Assembly: GCA_001873215.1 (NCBI GenBank)
Contig: MNYS01000006.1
Location: forward strand, 120,839 to 172,440
Direction: 5' to 3'
Length of the DNA stretch: 51,602 nt
DNA from: Candidatus Levybacteria bacterium CG2_30_37_29
Lineage (GTDB): Bacteria > Patescibacteriota > Microgenomatia > Levybacterales > GWA1-39-11
The notes beneath the pieces were generated by a model. It was not told where the DNA came from. It did not search any database and saw only the letters and a program-made list of their open reading frames with translations. Position 1 is the stretch's first letter. Each line of letters begins with the position of its first letter. Of the stretch, positions 39,304-47,633 are shown in pieces. Position numbers and translations under genes: made by a program.

Positions 39304-39642
39304 TTATTGTTGTATTTTGAGAAGTTCTACTTCAAAGACCAGAGTTGCGTCCGGAGGAATTATGTTTCCTGCTCCAGATGAGCCATATCCAAATATAGGT
39401 GGAATAGTAAGTTTTCGGATGCCTCCGACTTTTATTCCGCAAACACCCATGTCCCAACCCTTTATTACATGTCCTACTCCGATTATTGTTTCAAAAGGTT
39501 CTTTTCTGTCACGTGATGAGTCAAATTTTGTTCCGTCCAGAAGCCATCCGGTATAGTGCATGATAACCGTATTTCCGGAAACAACTTCTTGGCCTGTTCC
39601 AACTTTTATATCTTCTATTTTAAAACCTGATGCATCCTGCAT
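39304..39642 (-). CDS. FKBP-type peptidyl-prolyl cis-trans isomerase
   Basis: A 112-residue single-domain FKBP in the cytoplasm (no signal peptide). Family marks: [54 protein letters not shown] and [29 protein letters not shown]; the aromatic pocket residues Tyr, Phe, Trp and the GYG loop are present. It catalyses proline isomerisation in protein folding. It is convergent with the tiny genes. The assignment is firm; the substrate range is unknown. Confidence 0.95.
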   Translation of the reverse strand: MQDASGFKIEDIKVGTGQEVVSGNTVIMHYTGWLLDGTKFDSSRDRKEPFETIIGVGHVIKGWDMGVCGIKVGGIRKLTIPPIFGYGSSGAGNIIPPDATLVFEVELLKIQQ

Positions 39643-39713
39643 TGTTAAGAGTATAGCAGATTTTGTTAATAAGATTATTGACTAACCGCTTATCAAAGTT
39701 TAGAATTACAAAC

Positions 39714-40283
39714 ATGTTAGAAAGAAGAATAGATATATTTACGGAGGATGATAGAAAAGCATTAAGGCAATTTCTCGGTTTGCCTCCTTTTGATATTACT
39801 TCTGACGCGGCCGATGATTTTGTCCGATGTCTACCAATACCGGAAATTAAAGATTCTCCCGATGTTACTCCTTCTGAAGATTTAAATTTTATTTTGAACG
39901 GTGAAATCTTTATGAAACATTTTTTGGAAGACTATTTTTCCTTTGAGAGCAATCATAGCTTAAAAAAAGAAGCACAGTTGATGTATGGGAGTTTTTATAT
40001 TTGGCAGGAAAGTTGCGTTCAAGACTTTATTAATAAAGGTGATCCTATTTCTATGGAAGCGGCGGATATTATTTTTTCGCTGACTCTTCAAAAAATTTAT
40101 GAGTTTACAAATAACCAAGAAGCAAAATACAGGGAAGTAAGCGGGAATGTGTCATATGGAACAACGGAACACACAGAATTAAAAAATAAAACACATAGAT
40201 GGGCTAAATATAGGCGCATAAGTATGGGAGCTGCAAATATAGAAAAGCACCAATTTGAAAAAGACAATGGATTATCTCTCTGA
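39714..40283 (+). CDS. Hypothetical helical protein
   Basis: From the preferred ATG at 39714 (MLERRIDIFTEDDRKALRQFLGL) it has 189 residues; an upstream ATG at 39663 is weaker. The protein is acidic and helical, without signal peptide or membrane segment. A middle part reads FMKHFLEDYFSFESNHSLKKEAQ and the C-terminal part is basic (NKTHRWAKYRRISMGAANIEKHQ). I recognise no family. Its 3' end overlaps the start of the AlkD-like gene by 17 nt, so the two are probably cotranscribed. Confidence 0.6.
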   Translation: MLERRIDIFTEDDRKALRQFLGLPPFDITSDAADDFVRCLPIPEIKDSPDVTPSEDLNFILNGEIFMKHFLEDYFSFESNHSLKKEAQLMYGSFYIWQESCVQDFINKGDPISMEAADIIFSLTLQKIYEFTNNQEAKYREVSGNVSYGTTEHTELKNKTHRWAKYRRISMGAANIEKHQFEKDNGLSL

Positions 40284-40986
40284 TCTACATCATGAAGTGC
40301 GATCAATCGCAAATCCCGGAAAAGCTAAAATTCTTTCCGGGTTTTTTAAAACAGGAAAAGGTGAATATGGAGAAGGAGATATTTTTTTAGGACTTACTGT
40401 TCCACAGTCGCGGAAAATAGTATTTAAGTATAAAAATTTATCTATTAACGAAGTTAAAATTCTTTTAAGTTCGAAAATTCACGAAGAACGGCTAATTGCA
40501 CTTTTAATTTTGGTTCATAATTTTGAAAAAGGATCGGATAAAGAAAAAGAAGCAGCATATAAGATTTATCTTCAAAATACACAATACATAAACAATTGGG
40601 ATCTGGTAGATTTGACGGCACCAAAAATCGTTGGTGAATGGTTAATAAATAAAAATCGTTCAATTCTTACAAAGCTTGCTCGCTCAAAAAACCTTTGGGA
40701 GAGGCGTATTGCAATGATCGCAACACACCAGTTTATTTGTAAAAATAAAACAGAAAAGGACACGTTTGAAATTGCAGAAATTTTGATTGACGACAAACAT
40801 GATCTTATACAAAAAGCAGTAGGATGGATGCTTCGCGAAGTTGGTAAGCGCATTGGTCAAGGAGTAGAGGAAGAGTTTTTAAAAAAACATTACAAGAAAA
40901 TGGGTAGAACATCTCTTCGGTACGCAATAGAGCGTTTCCCCGAAAAGATCCGCAAACAATACCTTCTCTCAAAAATTCAAGCTTGA
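40267..40986 (+). CDS. DNA alkylation repair protein, AlkD-like
   Basis: A HEAT-like-repeat DNA glycosylase of the AlkD group, 239 residues from the ATG at 40267. Marks: FFKTGKGEYGEGDIFLGLTVPQ near the N-terminus, HEERLIALLILVHNFEKG, NNWDLVDLTAPKIVG with the Trp and Asp of the active site, LWERRIAMIATHQFI and LIQKAVGWMLREVGKR. AlkD removes 3- and 7-alkylated purines. The gene overlaps the preceding one by 17 nt and is followed on the same strand by a small membrane protein gene. Confidence 0.92.
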   Translation: MDYLSDLHHEVRSIANPGKAKILSGFFKTGKGEYGEGDIFLGLTVPQSRKIVFKYKNLSINEVKILLSSKIHEERLIALLILVHNFEKGSDKEKEAAYKIYLQNTQYINNWDLVDLTAPKIVGEWLINKNRSILTKLARSKNLWERRIAMIATHQFICKNKTEKDTFEIAEILIDDKHDLIQKAVGWMLREVGKRIGQGVEEEFLKKHYKKMGRTSLRYAIERFPEKIRKQYLLSKIQA

Positions 40987-41018
40987 CAAGCATTTACTTT
41001 TTCTGCATTAATTTACCT

Positions 41019-41192
41019 ATGGCAAGAAAATGGGAAGGTAGAAAATTTAGCAAAAATAAACTTGTTACTTTTTATTGGATAATTGCGGCGCTTACCGTTT
41101 TTTTTATTCAAGGAGCCAATGCTAGGGGTGTTATGTGGGTTTTTTTGGTTTTTGCTTTTTTTACTTATTACACCCTCAAAAACTACAAGTAA
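41019..41192 (+). CDS. Small two-helix membrane protein
   Basis: A 57-residue protein from the ATG at 41019: MARKWEGRKFSKNK, then two hydrophobic segments (about 15-30 and 34-52) joined by GANARG. An upstream start at 40983 would overlap the AlkD-like stop and is not preferred. No family is recognised. It is convergent with the bactofilin-like gene, with only 2 nt between the stops. Confidence 0.6.
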   Translation: MARKWEGRKFSKNKLVTFYWIIAALTVFFIQGANARGVMWVFLVFAFFTYYTLKNYK

Positions 41193-41194
41193 TT

Positions 41195-42352
41195 TTATAT
41201 CTGTTTTTTTGATCGCATCTTTTGGTAATAATCTTTTTCAGAAACCAAAAATGCGCCCATTGCCATAAGTCCTAATACTGTATTAACAATCCATCCTACA
41301 ACTGGGACATATGACAGAAGCGAAAAAATTACTACGCCAAGCACATACATCCAAGCAAGAGAAATTTTCTTTCCCAAATATGGAGCAACTCTTTTACCAA
41401 TAGCCATTGCAGCAAGAATTTTGGAGTAGGAAAGAAGCAGAAAAAAGAAAATAAGAGTAAGAAATGCAAGCGGTATTCCAAGAATTGTTGCAAAAAATAA
41501 CACAAAAAGTATTGGTGTAATAATTATTGCAACAAGTCCTACGATAAATGTTCTGCCCGGAGATCCCCAGACAAGCGCCGCTGTTTTTTCAGTATACACT
41601 GGCATAAAATAAATAAGAAGAAGCCCCACAATTAAAAGTGCTAAAAATCCTACTATTTTTGACCAAAGTAAAAATGCGGTAAGCGATTTGTTTATTGAAA
41701 TTTTAGCTTTTTCTATTTCCGGCGGGGGAGAGTGCTTTTCTATTTTCCCCGTGATAGCAGCGTCTTTTGAAATAGTTGCTTTGTTGTTGCTCCAGTAAAT
41801 AACACTGCCTCCTACTTTTGCATTTTTTCCAAAAGAAAGTGTGCCAACTGCGCCTCTTATGTCTTGTGAAACAGAGTTTTCAAATGTTGCATTCGCTACT
41901 ACAAGATGTACTCCCTTACCGATTGGCGATTTTACTTCAAGTTTTTCTGCTATGGCCACAAGGCTTCCGGTAATATCTGCGGGATCTGTAATTTTTACGT
42001 TTTGGGCGACAAGAGTTATATTTCCTCCGACTTTTGACGTAATGATAACATTACCACCAATTGCTCTAATATTTCCCTTGACGTCTCCTTTTACGGTTAT
42101 TGTTGCGCCGGTTGCAAGGAGATCACCATTTACAGCACCGTTTACAACTACTGTTTTTCCAGCAAGATATGCGTCGCCATTTACACTACCGTTAAGAGTT
42201 ACAGAATTTCCTGCTGCAAAATAGTCCTTTTCAATAGTTAACTCGCTTGGTAATAAAATTGGTTTGGTTGGTGAATATTGAGCAAAAGCAGGAAAAGAGA
42301 ATTGTGTTAGTAGGGCAAGAGTAAAAATAAAAACATAAAGAATTTTTTTCAT
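41195..42352 (-). CDS. Secreted/membrane bactofilin-like polymer-forming protein
   Basis: From the ATG at 42352 the protein has 385 residues and starts with a Sec signal peptide (MKKILYVFIFTLALLTQF ... PAFAQ). Residues about 40-205 form short hydrophobic repeats typical of a right-handed beta-helix: GNSVTLNGSVNGDAYLAGKTVVV, NGDLLATGATITVKGDVKGNI. These resemble the polymer-forming (bactofilin/DUF583) domain, but here outside the membrane. Four or five transmembrane helices follow (about 225-370), ending in a basic KMRSKKQI tail. It may anchor an extracellular scaffold. The open frame extends upstream to 42469 but adds no sensible signal. Confidence 0.85.
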   Translation of the reverse strand: MKKILYVFIFTLALLTQFSFPAFAQYSPTKPILLPSELTIEKDYFAAGNSVTLNGSVNGDAYLAGKTVVVNGAVNGDLLATGATITVKGDVKGNIRAIGGNVIITSKVGGNITLVAQNVKITDPADITGSLVAIAEKLEVKSPIGKGVHLVVANATFENSVSQDIRGAVGTLSFGKNAKVGGSVIYWSNNKATISKDAAITGKIEKHSPPPEIEKAKISINKSLTAFLLWSKIVGFLALLIVGLLLIYFMPVYTEKTAALVWGSPGRTFIVGLVAIIITPILFVLFFATILGIPLAFLTLIFFFLLLSYSKILAAMAIGKRVAPYLGKKISLAWMYVLGVVIFSLLSYVPVVGWIVNTVLGLMAMGAFLVSEKDYYQKMRSKKQI

Positions 42353-42524
42353 CCGAAATCTTTCAGTCTTTGTATACCAAATAAAAAATTCCTTGTCAAG
42401 ACAGAACTTTTTGAAATGTTTAAATAAACGGTGAGGAACTGGTTTATTTGTTCCTATTTGAGGTGCCACCTCAATTACGCACGAATTTTAAAAGTGTTGC
42501 AAAAAGTGCTTGTTAATCGTTGAA

Positions 42525-43067
42525 TTATTCTTCCTTTTCTTCCGGGGGTAAAAATTCTTCGCCTGTTTTTTCGTATTCTCCAGGGCGCAACCACTGTACA
42601 TAATCGCATCCTGTTGCGTGTTTATTTTCTCTATCCCATCCTGAAGTGCTGCATTTTTTCATTCGTTTTCCTGAAGCCGTTGTATAAAGTACTAGCTTTT
42701 TTCCGCATTGAGGACAATCTTCATCAAGTTCTTCGGTTGTTCCGTTTATCCATTCTACAAAATCACATCCTGTTGCGGTTTTGGTTGCCGCATCCCATCC
42801 CCCCGTCGTACATTTTTTCATCTTTTTACCAAACCTTGTCATTGCCATGACCAAAGGAGAACCGCATTTTGGACATTTTTCATCCAATGTTTGAGGTTCA
42901 AAAGGCAGCCATTTTACATAATCGCAGCCTTCTGTTTTTCTGGTTGTCGGGTTCCATGATCCTGCGGTGCATCTTTGTAATTTTCTTCCGTTTGCGGTTG
43001 TTGTGACATCCGAAAGTGCGCTTCCGCATTTTGGACAAACTTCTTTTTCGACTTTTTCTTCTGGCAT
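42525..43067 (-). CDS. Triple C4 zinc-ribbon protein (topoisomerase C-terminal type)
   Basis: A 180-residue protein made of three copies of a zinc ribbon of the type found at the C-terminus of topoisomerase I: C-P-K-C-G-S ... C-T ... C-D-Y, C-P-K-C-G-S ... C-T ... C-D-F, and C-P-Q-C-G-K ... C-S ... C-D-Y. Each ends near YVKW, FVEW or YVQW. There is no catalytic topoisomerase part. Such ribbons bind single-stranded DNA. As a free-standing protein it may assist DNA unwinding or repair. The acidic tail is EEFLPPEEKEE. Confidence 0.9.
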   Translation of the reverse strand: MPEEKVEKEVCPKCGSALSDVTTTANGRKLQRCTAGSWNPTTRKTEGCDYVKWLPFEPQTLDEKCPKCGSPLVMAMTRFGKKMKKCTTGGWDAATKTATGCDFVEWINGTTEELDEDCPQCGKKLVLYTTASGKRMKKCSTSGWDRENKHATGCDYVQWLRPGEYEKTGEEFLPPEEKEE

Positions 43068-43167
43068 AGACTTTATACTAACTTAAATAATAAAGGGTTG
43101 TCAATACATAATTTTCCATCAAAAGTTTCAAGAGTTTTGCCAAGTTGCATTTTCTGTCTTATTCTTC

Positions 43168-43173
43168 TATATT
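43168..43173 (+). promoter_or_regulatory. -10 element giving a leaderless CofE-like mRNA
   Basis: TATATT ends 6 nt before the GTG at 43180. The nearby ATG at 43178 is followed at once by TGA, so GTG is the start. Confidence 0.45.
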
Positions 43174-43179
43174 CATCAT

Positions 43180-43914
43180 GTGAAAGTACGCGCTATCAAA
43201 ACCGAAAAAGTTACATCAAAAAGTATAAGCTTAGAACTTCTTTTAAATAAATATCTTCCCAAAATTTTTGAGAACTCCATTGTTGTTATAACTTCAAAAA
43301 TTGTATCGCTTTGCGAGGGTAGAGTTGTCGCGATCGAAGATGTTGACAAAAATGAATTAATAAAAAAAGAAGCAAACTTTTTTATTCCTCCTGAAAAAAA
43401 TCAGTACGGAATTACTCTTACTTTAAAAAACGGAATGCTTGTTGCAACAGCAGGAATTGACGAGTCAAATGGTAACGGGTATTACATCTTGTGGCCGGAA
43501 AGCGCGCAGAAAACGGCAAACAATATACGTTCTTATTTATGCAAAAGATTTGGGCTAACAAATATCGGCGTTATAATTTCCGACAGTAGAACTACGCCTC
43601 TCCGGTGGGGGACAACAGGTTTTGGGCTCGCGTATAGCGGTTTTAACCCCATTAAAAATTATATTGGAACGCCGGATTTATTTGGGAAAATTCTAAAAAT
43701 TACTAAAAGCAATGTTTTGGATGCGCTTTCAGTTGCAGCAGTAATGGAAATGGGGGAAGGGCTGGAGCAAACCCCAATTGCCCTTATAACAAATATCCCT
43801 TATGTTGAATTTTTGTCACGCAATCCTACAAAAAAAGAGCTTGACCAGATGCGAGTTAAGCTCGACGAGGATTTATATTCTATTTTTTTTGAAAACGCTC
43901 CGTGGGAAACTTGA
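43180..43914 (+). CDS. CofE-like (coenzyme F420:gamma-glutamyl ligase family) protein
   Basis: A 244-residue protein of the F420-0 gamma-glutamyl ligase family, starting at GTG (43180). Marks: VITSKIVSLCEGRVVAIEDVD, GMLVATAGIDESNGNGYYILWPE, LGxIISDSRTTPLRWGTTG and GEGLEQTPIALITNIPY. These match the GTP- and metal-binding parts of the fold. No other F420 gene is seen nearby and Patescibacteria are not known to make F420, so it probably ligates Glu or another amino acid to a different substrate. The gene stands alone. Confidence 0.85.
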   Translation: MKVRAIKTEKVTSKSISLELLLNKYLPKIFENSIVVITSKIVSLCEGRVVAIEDVDKNELIKKEANFFIPPEKNQYGITLTLKNGMLVATAGIDESNGNGYYILWPESAQKTANNIRSYLCKRFGLTNIGVIISDSRTTPLRWGTTGFGLAYSGFNPIKNYIGTPDLFGKILKITKSNVLDALSVAAVMEMGEGLEQTPIALITNIPYVEFLSRNPTKKELDQMRVKLDEDLYSIFFENAPWET

Positions 43915-43926
43915 TATAATATTTCA

Positions 43927-44007
43927 ATGGAGCAAAAAGATAAAAATGGATCAAGCAATAAGATTGTTTTTATAGTTCAGATAAAATTTGAAATGTCTTC
44001 GAAATAA
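43927..44007 (+). CDS. Possible leaderless micro-ORF (26 aa)
   Basis: TATAAT (43915-43920) lies 6 nt before an ATG that opens a 26-codon frame, MEQKDKNGSSNKIVF and so on, ending in TAA at 44005. It is polar then hydrophobic, with no homology I can see. It overlaps the end region of the CofE-like gene promoter-wise but not its coding part. Low confidence. Confidence 0.3.
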   Translation: MEQKDKNGSSNKIVFIVQIKFEMSSK

Positions 44008-44048
44008 TTTATCTAATTTGCTGCGGTGTGGTAAACTATAATTCTGAC

Positions 44049-44582
44049 ATGAATGCTTTTCTTAAAGAACTTAAATTTCCTTCGACAAAACACACATACA
44101 TAAAAGATATTACCGGTGTGGTAAACAAGAGCATAAAAAAAGTTGGTGCAAAACAAGGTTTTGTAATTATAAATAGTAAGCATACGACATTGGGAGTAAT
44201 TGTTAATGAAATCGCAGAGCCAAATCTTTTACAGGATATGATAGAGCATACTCTAAAACATATACCTGAAGATAGGCGTTCAACAAAAGTCCACAAAAAC
44301 TACGTACACCCCACAGTTGACTACAAACACCGTTGTCAGGATAATCCATATTGCAATGAAATAGATGAAGATTATAATGCGGCGGCTCACATCCGCGCGT
44401 TAACATTCTCTCACGCGAGTGTTACGCTTCCTGTTCGGAATGGGAAACTTGAATTAGGAAAATACCAGCAGGTTGCGATTTTTGAACACGATGGGCGAGA
44501 CGGAAAAGGGAAAAATCCAATCAGACAAAGAACAGTCCAAATATGGATTTATCCAGCTAATGATTTTTCCGTCTTATCTTAA
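44049..44582 (+). CDS. YjbQ/UPF0047 family protein
   Basis: From the ATG at 44049 it has 177 residues and belongs to the YjbQ (UPF0047, thiamine phosphate synthase-like) family. Marks: VNKSIKKVGAKQGFVIINSKHTTLGVIVNEIAEPNLL with the H-T-T and N-E residues, NAAAHIRALTFSHASVTLPVRNGKLELGKYQQV and the basic end RQRTVQIWIYP. Length is slightly above the usual 130-140 because of an insert (HRCQDNPYCNE) near residue 95. TATAAT ends 6 nt before the ATG. Some members complement thiamine phosphate synthesis; the true role is unknown. Confidence 0.9.
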   Translation: MNAFLKELKFPSTKHTYIKDITGVVNKSIKKVGAKQGFVIINSKHTTLGVIVNEIAEPNLLQDMIEHTLKHIPEDRRSTKVHKNYVHPTVDYKHRCQDNPYCNEIDEDYNAAAHIRALTFSHASVTLPVRNGKLELGKYQQVAIFEHDGRDGKGKNPIRQRTVQIWIYPANDFSVLS

Positions 44583-44598
44583 GAGGTAAGGAAATGTT

Positions 44599-45153
44599 AT
44601 GGTAATGAACAAGATCACATTGACACATTTAAATATTAGACAAAGTGTTTCTATACTTATAGCAAAACTTTTTTTGACCGATTTATTATCAGTAATAATT
44701 ATTATTTCTTTTTATTTTGCGCTTGTACGGGGTGAACAAATTATTAATTTTGCCTTTTCAAGCGCCCCAATTTTTTTGACAGTTTTTATACTTCTTGGAT
44801 TTTTTAAAGTTTTAACCGGTATATATATAATTCTTTCGTGGCTTAACGAATACTATGAAATAACTTCTGAGTGCATTTTTCATAAAAAAGGGATAATCTT
44901 TAAAAAAACAGAACAGTATAGATTGGATCATTTAAGAGTGATGCATGTTCAAGATAGTTTGATTGGGGAACTACTTAATTTTGGAACCATATCGCTTTTT
45001 GACATAAGATTAAATAAATATCTTGATATGTACCTGATTCATAATCCGAAAAGATATGCTCGCATAATTAAAGAATTAAGACCGGAGCTTGAAACAAAAC
45101 AAGAACGTACAAACCTACCATTTGTTCCCAAAGAGGACGAAGAGGAATGGTAA
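44599..45153 (+). CDS. Membrane protein with bacterial PH (YdbS-like) domain
   Basis: A 184-residue protein with two transmembrane helices (about 20-43 and 53-79) followed by a bacterial Pleckstrin-homology (bPH2/YdbS-like) domain: YYEITSECIFHKKGIIFKKTEQYRLDHLRVMHVQDSLIGELLNFGTISL. The AAGGA sequence 7 nt before the ATG at 44599 is a usable ribosome-binding site. The C-terminus is acidic (KEDEEEW). bPH2 proteins are thought to work in membrane stress or lipid homeostasis. Function here is unknown. Confidence 0.85.
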   Translation: MVMNKITLTHLNIRQSVSILIAKLFLTDLLSVIIIISFYFALVRGEQIINFAFSSAPIFLTVFILLGFFKVLTGIYIILSWLNEYYEITSECIFHKKGIIFKKTEQYRLDHLRVMHVQDSLIGELLNFGTISLFDIRLNKYLDMYLIHNPKRYARIIKELRPELETKQERTNLPFVPKEDEEEW

Positions 45154-45209
45154 TCATTAAGATTAGTATTTTTTTATTTTTAAAGTTGAGAAAACCTTAG
45201 GCGTAAAAA

Positions 45210-45878
45210 TTATTTAACAAATACAAATATTGCACTTTTATTATCATGTTCCCATCTGCGATTAAATTCCGCGTTTGGAAGAATTCTTTTTTCTCCAATT
45301 TTTGGATCGTAAATTGTTGTTTCTGTTGAATTTATTTCTTGTAGGGTAACCATGTGTCCGCCGTCAGCCCTGGTCCAGGAAGAAAAAGGAAGAAACACAA
45401 ATAATTTATAAGAAGGATTTGTTTTATTTTTTGTCGTTTTAATTATGTCTGACATTTCAGCAAGAGAAAGAGTTCTTCTATATGCTACTGTGATATCAGA
45501 AGAAGGAAATTTTTGCTTAAATTCAGGCGTGGAAAATACATTTAAAACAAAAGGTAAAACCTTTATTCCCTCGCTATCTCTTTCTGTAAGCCTGTGTTTT
45601 AAAGCGGTTTGCAAAAATCCTTCATATAGTTCCGGTGTGATAGAGGCTCCTGTTATTTCACTGAAAACACTCATAACTGCTGCGCCGACACAATCAGAAC
45701 CATTTCTCTGCATAACTTCATTTATAGGACCAAGAGTAACAGGAATAACGTTCTGATCAGAAGATTTGTGAGATAATTTTTGAACCAATTTTCTTCCCGT
45801 ACCCAATTTCCATGGGGGCATACCGAAAGGAAAGTTTCCTTCAAATCTGTTGTCCATTCCTCCATACATTTTTGGCAA
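45210..45878 (-). CDS. C39-like papain-fold cysteine peptidase domain protein
   Basis: A 222-residue soluble protein without a signal peptide. Catalytic pattern: MQRNGSDCVGAAVMSVFSEITG with the likely Cys, GGHMVTLQEIN with the His and TIYDPKIGEKR with the Asp, in the order expected of Peptidase_C39 or C39-like (DUF3335-like) domains. As it has neither export signal nor ABC transporter partner, it may process a cytoplasmic protein. It is convergent with the PH-domain gene. The call rests on these motifs. Confidence 0.65.
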   Translation of the reverse strand: MPKMYGGMDNRFEGNFPFGMPPWKLGTGRKLVQKLSHKSSDQNVIPVTLGPINEVMQRNGSDCVGAAVMSVFSEITGASITPELYEGFLQTALKHRLTERDSEGIKVLPFVLNVFSTPEFKQKFPSSDITVAYRRTLSLAEMSDIIKTTKNKTNPSYKLFVFLPFSSWTRADGGHMVTLQEINSTETTIYDPKIGEKRILPNAEFNRRWEHDNKSAIFVFVK

Positions 45879-46039
45879 TCTTATGAATCCTTTATTAAAT
45901 AGATTAAGCAGGGAAGTAACATCATTAGGATCTGAATTTTCCTAATTTTTTTCAGCCGTAAAATTTGTAGATAAATTGCCGAGGGTTATTTCTGAAGATT
46001 CACCTGTTATTGTTTTATAATAACATAAAGCATGGTTTG

Positions 46040-46270
46040 TTAATTTTCAATAATCTCAAAAAGCTTGTTCTTCGATTTTCGTCCTGATATGAAGTTTATA
46101 TTCCTCTTTTTTACTTTAAAATGTTTTGCCAGTGCTTCAATGACCGCGATGTTGGCCCGATTTTCAAGCGGCGGTTCACTGACATAGACATGCAAAGTCC
46201 CCAGCAAATCCGGTTCGACTCTTGGCTTTTTACTATTCACATGCGCGATAACGGAAATTTTCACATACAT
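46040..46270 (-). CDS. DUF167 family protein (YggU-like)
   Basis: A 76-residue DUF167 protein: ISVIAHVNSKKPRVEPD at the N-terminus, then the diagnostic LHVYVSEPPLENRANIAVIEALAKHFKV and NFISGRKSKNKLFEI. Full length for the family. DUF167 proteins are found in almost all bacteria, often beside YggT, but have no known activity. It is isolated here and divergent from the next gene. Confidence 0.9.
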   Translation of the reverse strand: MYVKISVIAHVNSKKPRVEPDLLGTLHVYVSEPPLENRANIAVIEALAKHFKVKKRNINFISGRKSKNKLFEIIEN

Positions 46271-46321
46271 ATTATAACTAATATATTGATATGAAAAAGC
46301 AGTTGTGATAGTTTATCGGTA

Positions 46322-46612
46322 ATGAGCGTAGAAATTGAAGGAACGGAAAGTTCAGAAAAACCAAACATAATAAACTCCACCGTTTTGATAGATGAAAAGG
46401 AAGTTGTAATTCCAACGCTTAATGGTAGAGCATATAGAGAAAAAGTAGTGGCTCAATTGGGAAAAAGATTTGTCTGCAAGCAGACAATAGAAACTACTTC
46501 AACCCGCGAAGAGACCGACCCTCAAACAGGAAAGACTAGAGTAGCAACATCAAAAACAGTAAATTATTTTGGTGGGTTAATGGAAGACGTGAACGGAATG
46601 GTGTTTATTTAG
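46322..46612 (+). CDS. Small hypothetical protein
   Basis: A 96-residue soluble protein that is Thr/Glu/Lys-rich: KPNIINSTVLIDEKEVVIPTLNG, then LGKRFVCKQTIETTSTREE and SKTVNYFGGLMEDVNGMVF. It has beta-rich segments and no membrane helix. I recognise no family. It is divergent from the DUF167 gene, and 46613-46854 downstream holds nothing that I can identify. Confidence 0.6.
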   Translation: MSVEIEGTESSEKPNIINSTVLIDEKEVVIPTLNGRAYREKVVAQLGKRFVCKQTIETTSTREETDPQTGKTRVATSKTVNYFGGLMEDVNGMVFI

Positions 46613-46854
46613 GATGCGGCACGGAAGTTTTAACAATAAAACCTTCTTCTGAAGCAAAATTACTTTGTTGCGGTATCGCCATGTCTTTATTGCAGCCGCA
46701 AACTCTCCCCACCGCGGATTAAAATTTTAAAAACTATTCATAGATTTTGAATTGCTTCTGGTTCTGTTCAGTCTATTTAAAAAACGGTGATTATGATCAC
46801 TGTTGTTTAATATATATAATAATCTTATTAAGAAGAACGAAGTGAGATGAGATA

Positions 46855-47121
46855 ATGAAAGAGCTTGATATACAAAAGACTGCATTAACTTTCGGCGTAT
46901 TTATCGGCGCATGGCATCTTGTTTGGAGTATTCTCATCCTTACAGGTTTTGCACAACAACTCTTAAATTTTGTTTTTTGGATGCATATGATTATATCGCC
47001 ATACCAAGTCACTGCATTTACCCTGACCCAATCACTTATTCTTATCGTTGTGACATTTGTGATGGGTTATGTTGGAGGATGGGTATTTGCTACGATTTGG
47101 AACAGAATGCACCATAAGTAA
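46855..47121 (+). CDS. Small two-helix membrane protein (DUF5676-like)
   Basis: An 88-residue protein with two or three hydrophobic segments (about 10-32, 35-50 and 58-82). The N-terminus MKELDIQKTALTFGVFIGAWHLVWS and the end VMGYVGGWVFATIWNRMHHK resemble the DUF5676 type of small inner-membrane proteins. No function is known. It appears to be a single-gene unit with an AT-rich upstream region (TATATATAATAATC). Confidence 0.65.
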   Translation: MKELDIQKTALTFGVFIGAWHLVWSILILTGFAQQLLNFVFWMHMIISPYQVTAFTLTQSLILIVVTFVMGYVGGWVFATIWNRMHHK

Positions 47122-47216
47122 ATAAAGAAATCTAATGCCTAATAAAGTTTGGGTTAAGATGTTCGATAGTTTTTAGATTGATTATTTAAAAAACCGAGAG
47201 TATAATTCTTGCAAAT

Positions 47217-47504
47217 ATGTTAAAAGAACAACTGTTGCCAATTGCTATCGAATTTACACCTTTAGAATACTTTAGGGAAATGAGAGTTGTTGCAGCTGCA
47301 AATGAACAGCAGGCGGAGAACCTACAAGCGCGTTTGCAAAGTGGAGTTATAAAACGCTTTGGAAAAGATTTTCCGTTAACCCCAAGACAAAGATTAAGAA
47401 GAGAAAGACATTTGTGGGATCTAAAAGTCAGGGTTGAAGAAGACGTAATATCTATAAATATAGCGTTTGGTGTACCTCACAGGAAAAAATTGAGAAATAG
47501 TTGA
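47217..47504 (+). CDS. Small basic hypothetical protein
   Basis: A 95-residue basic, helical protein: EYFREMRVVAAANEQQAENLQARLQ, then a very basic FPLTPRQRLRRERHLWDLKVRVEED and a beta-like end. Arg-rich middle suggests nucleic-acid contact, but that is only suggestive. No family recognised. It precedes the large GHKL-HExxH gene by about 130 nt. Confidence 0.55.
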   Translation: MLKEQLLPIAIEFTPLEYFREMRVVAAANEQQAENLQARLQSGVIKRFGKDFPLTPRQRLRRERHLWDLKVRVEEDVISINIAFGVPHRKKLRNS

Positions 47505-47633
47505 AAGATAAGATCGGAATAATAATATCCTCAAGACCATTATAAATCCAACTTGTAACAACCATAAGTAAATAGTTCAAGGCTTATATTTTCAGTATGA
47601 TTTTTGATACACTGGTATATAGGTAAAGAGAAT

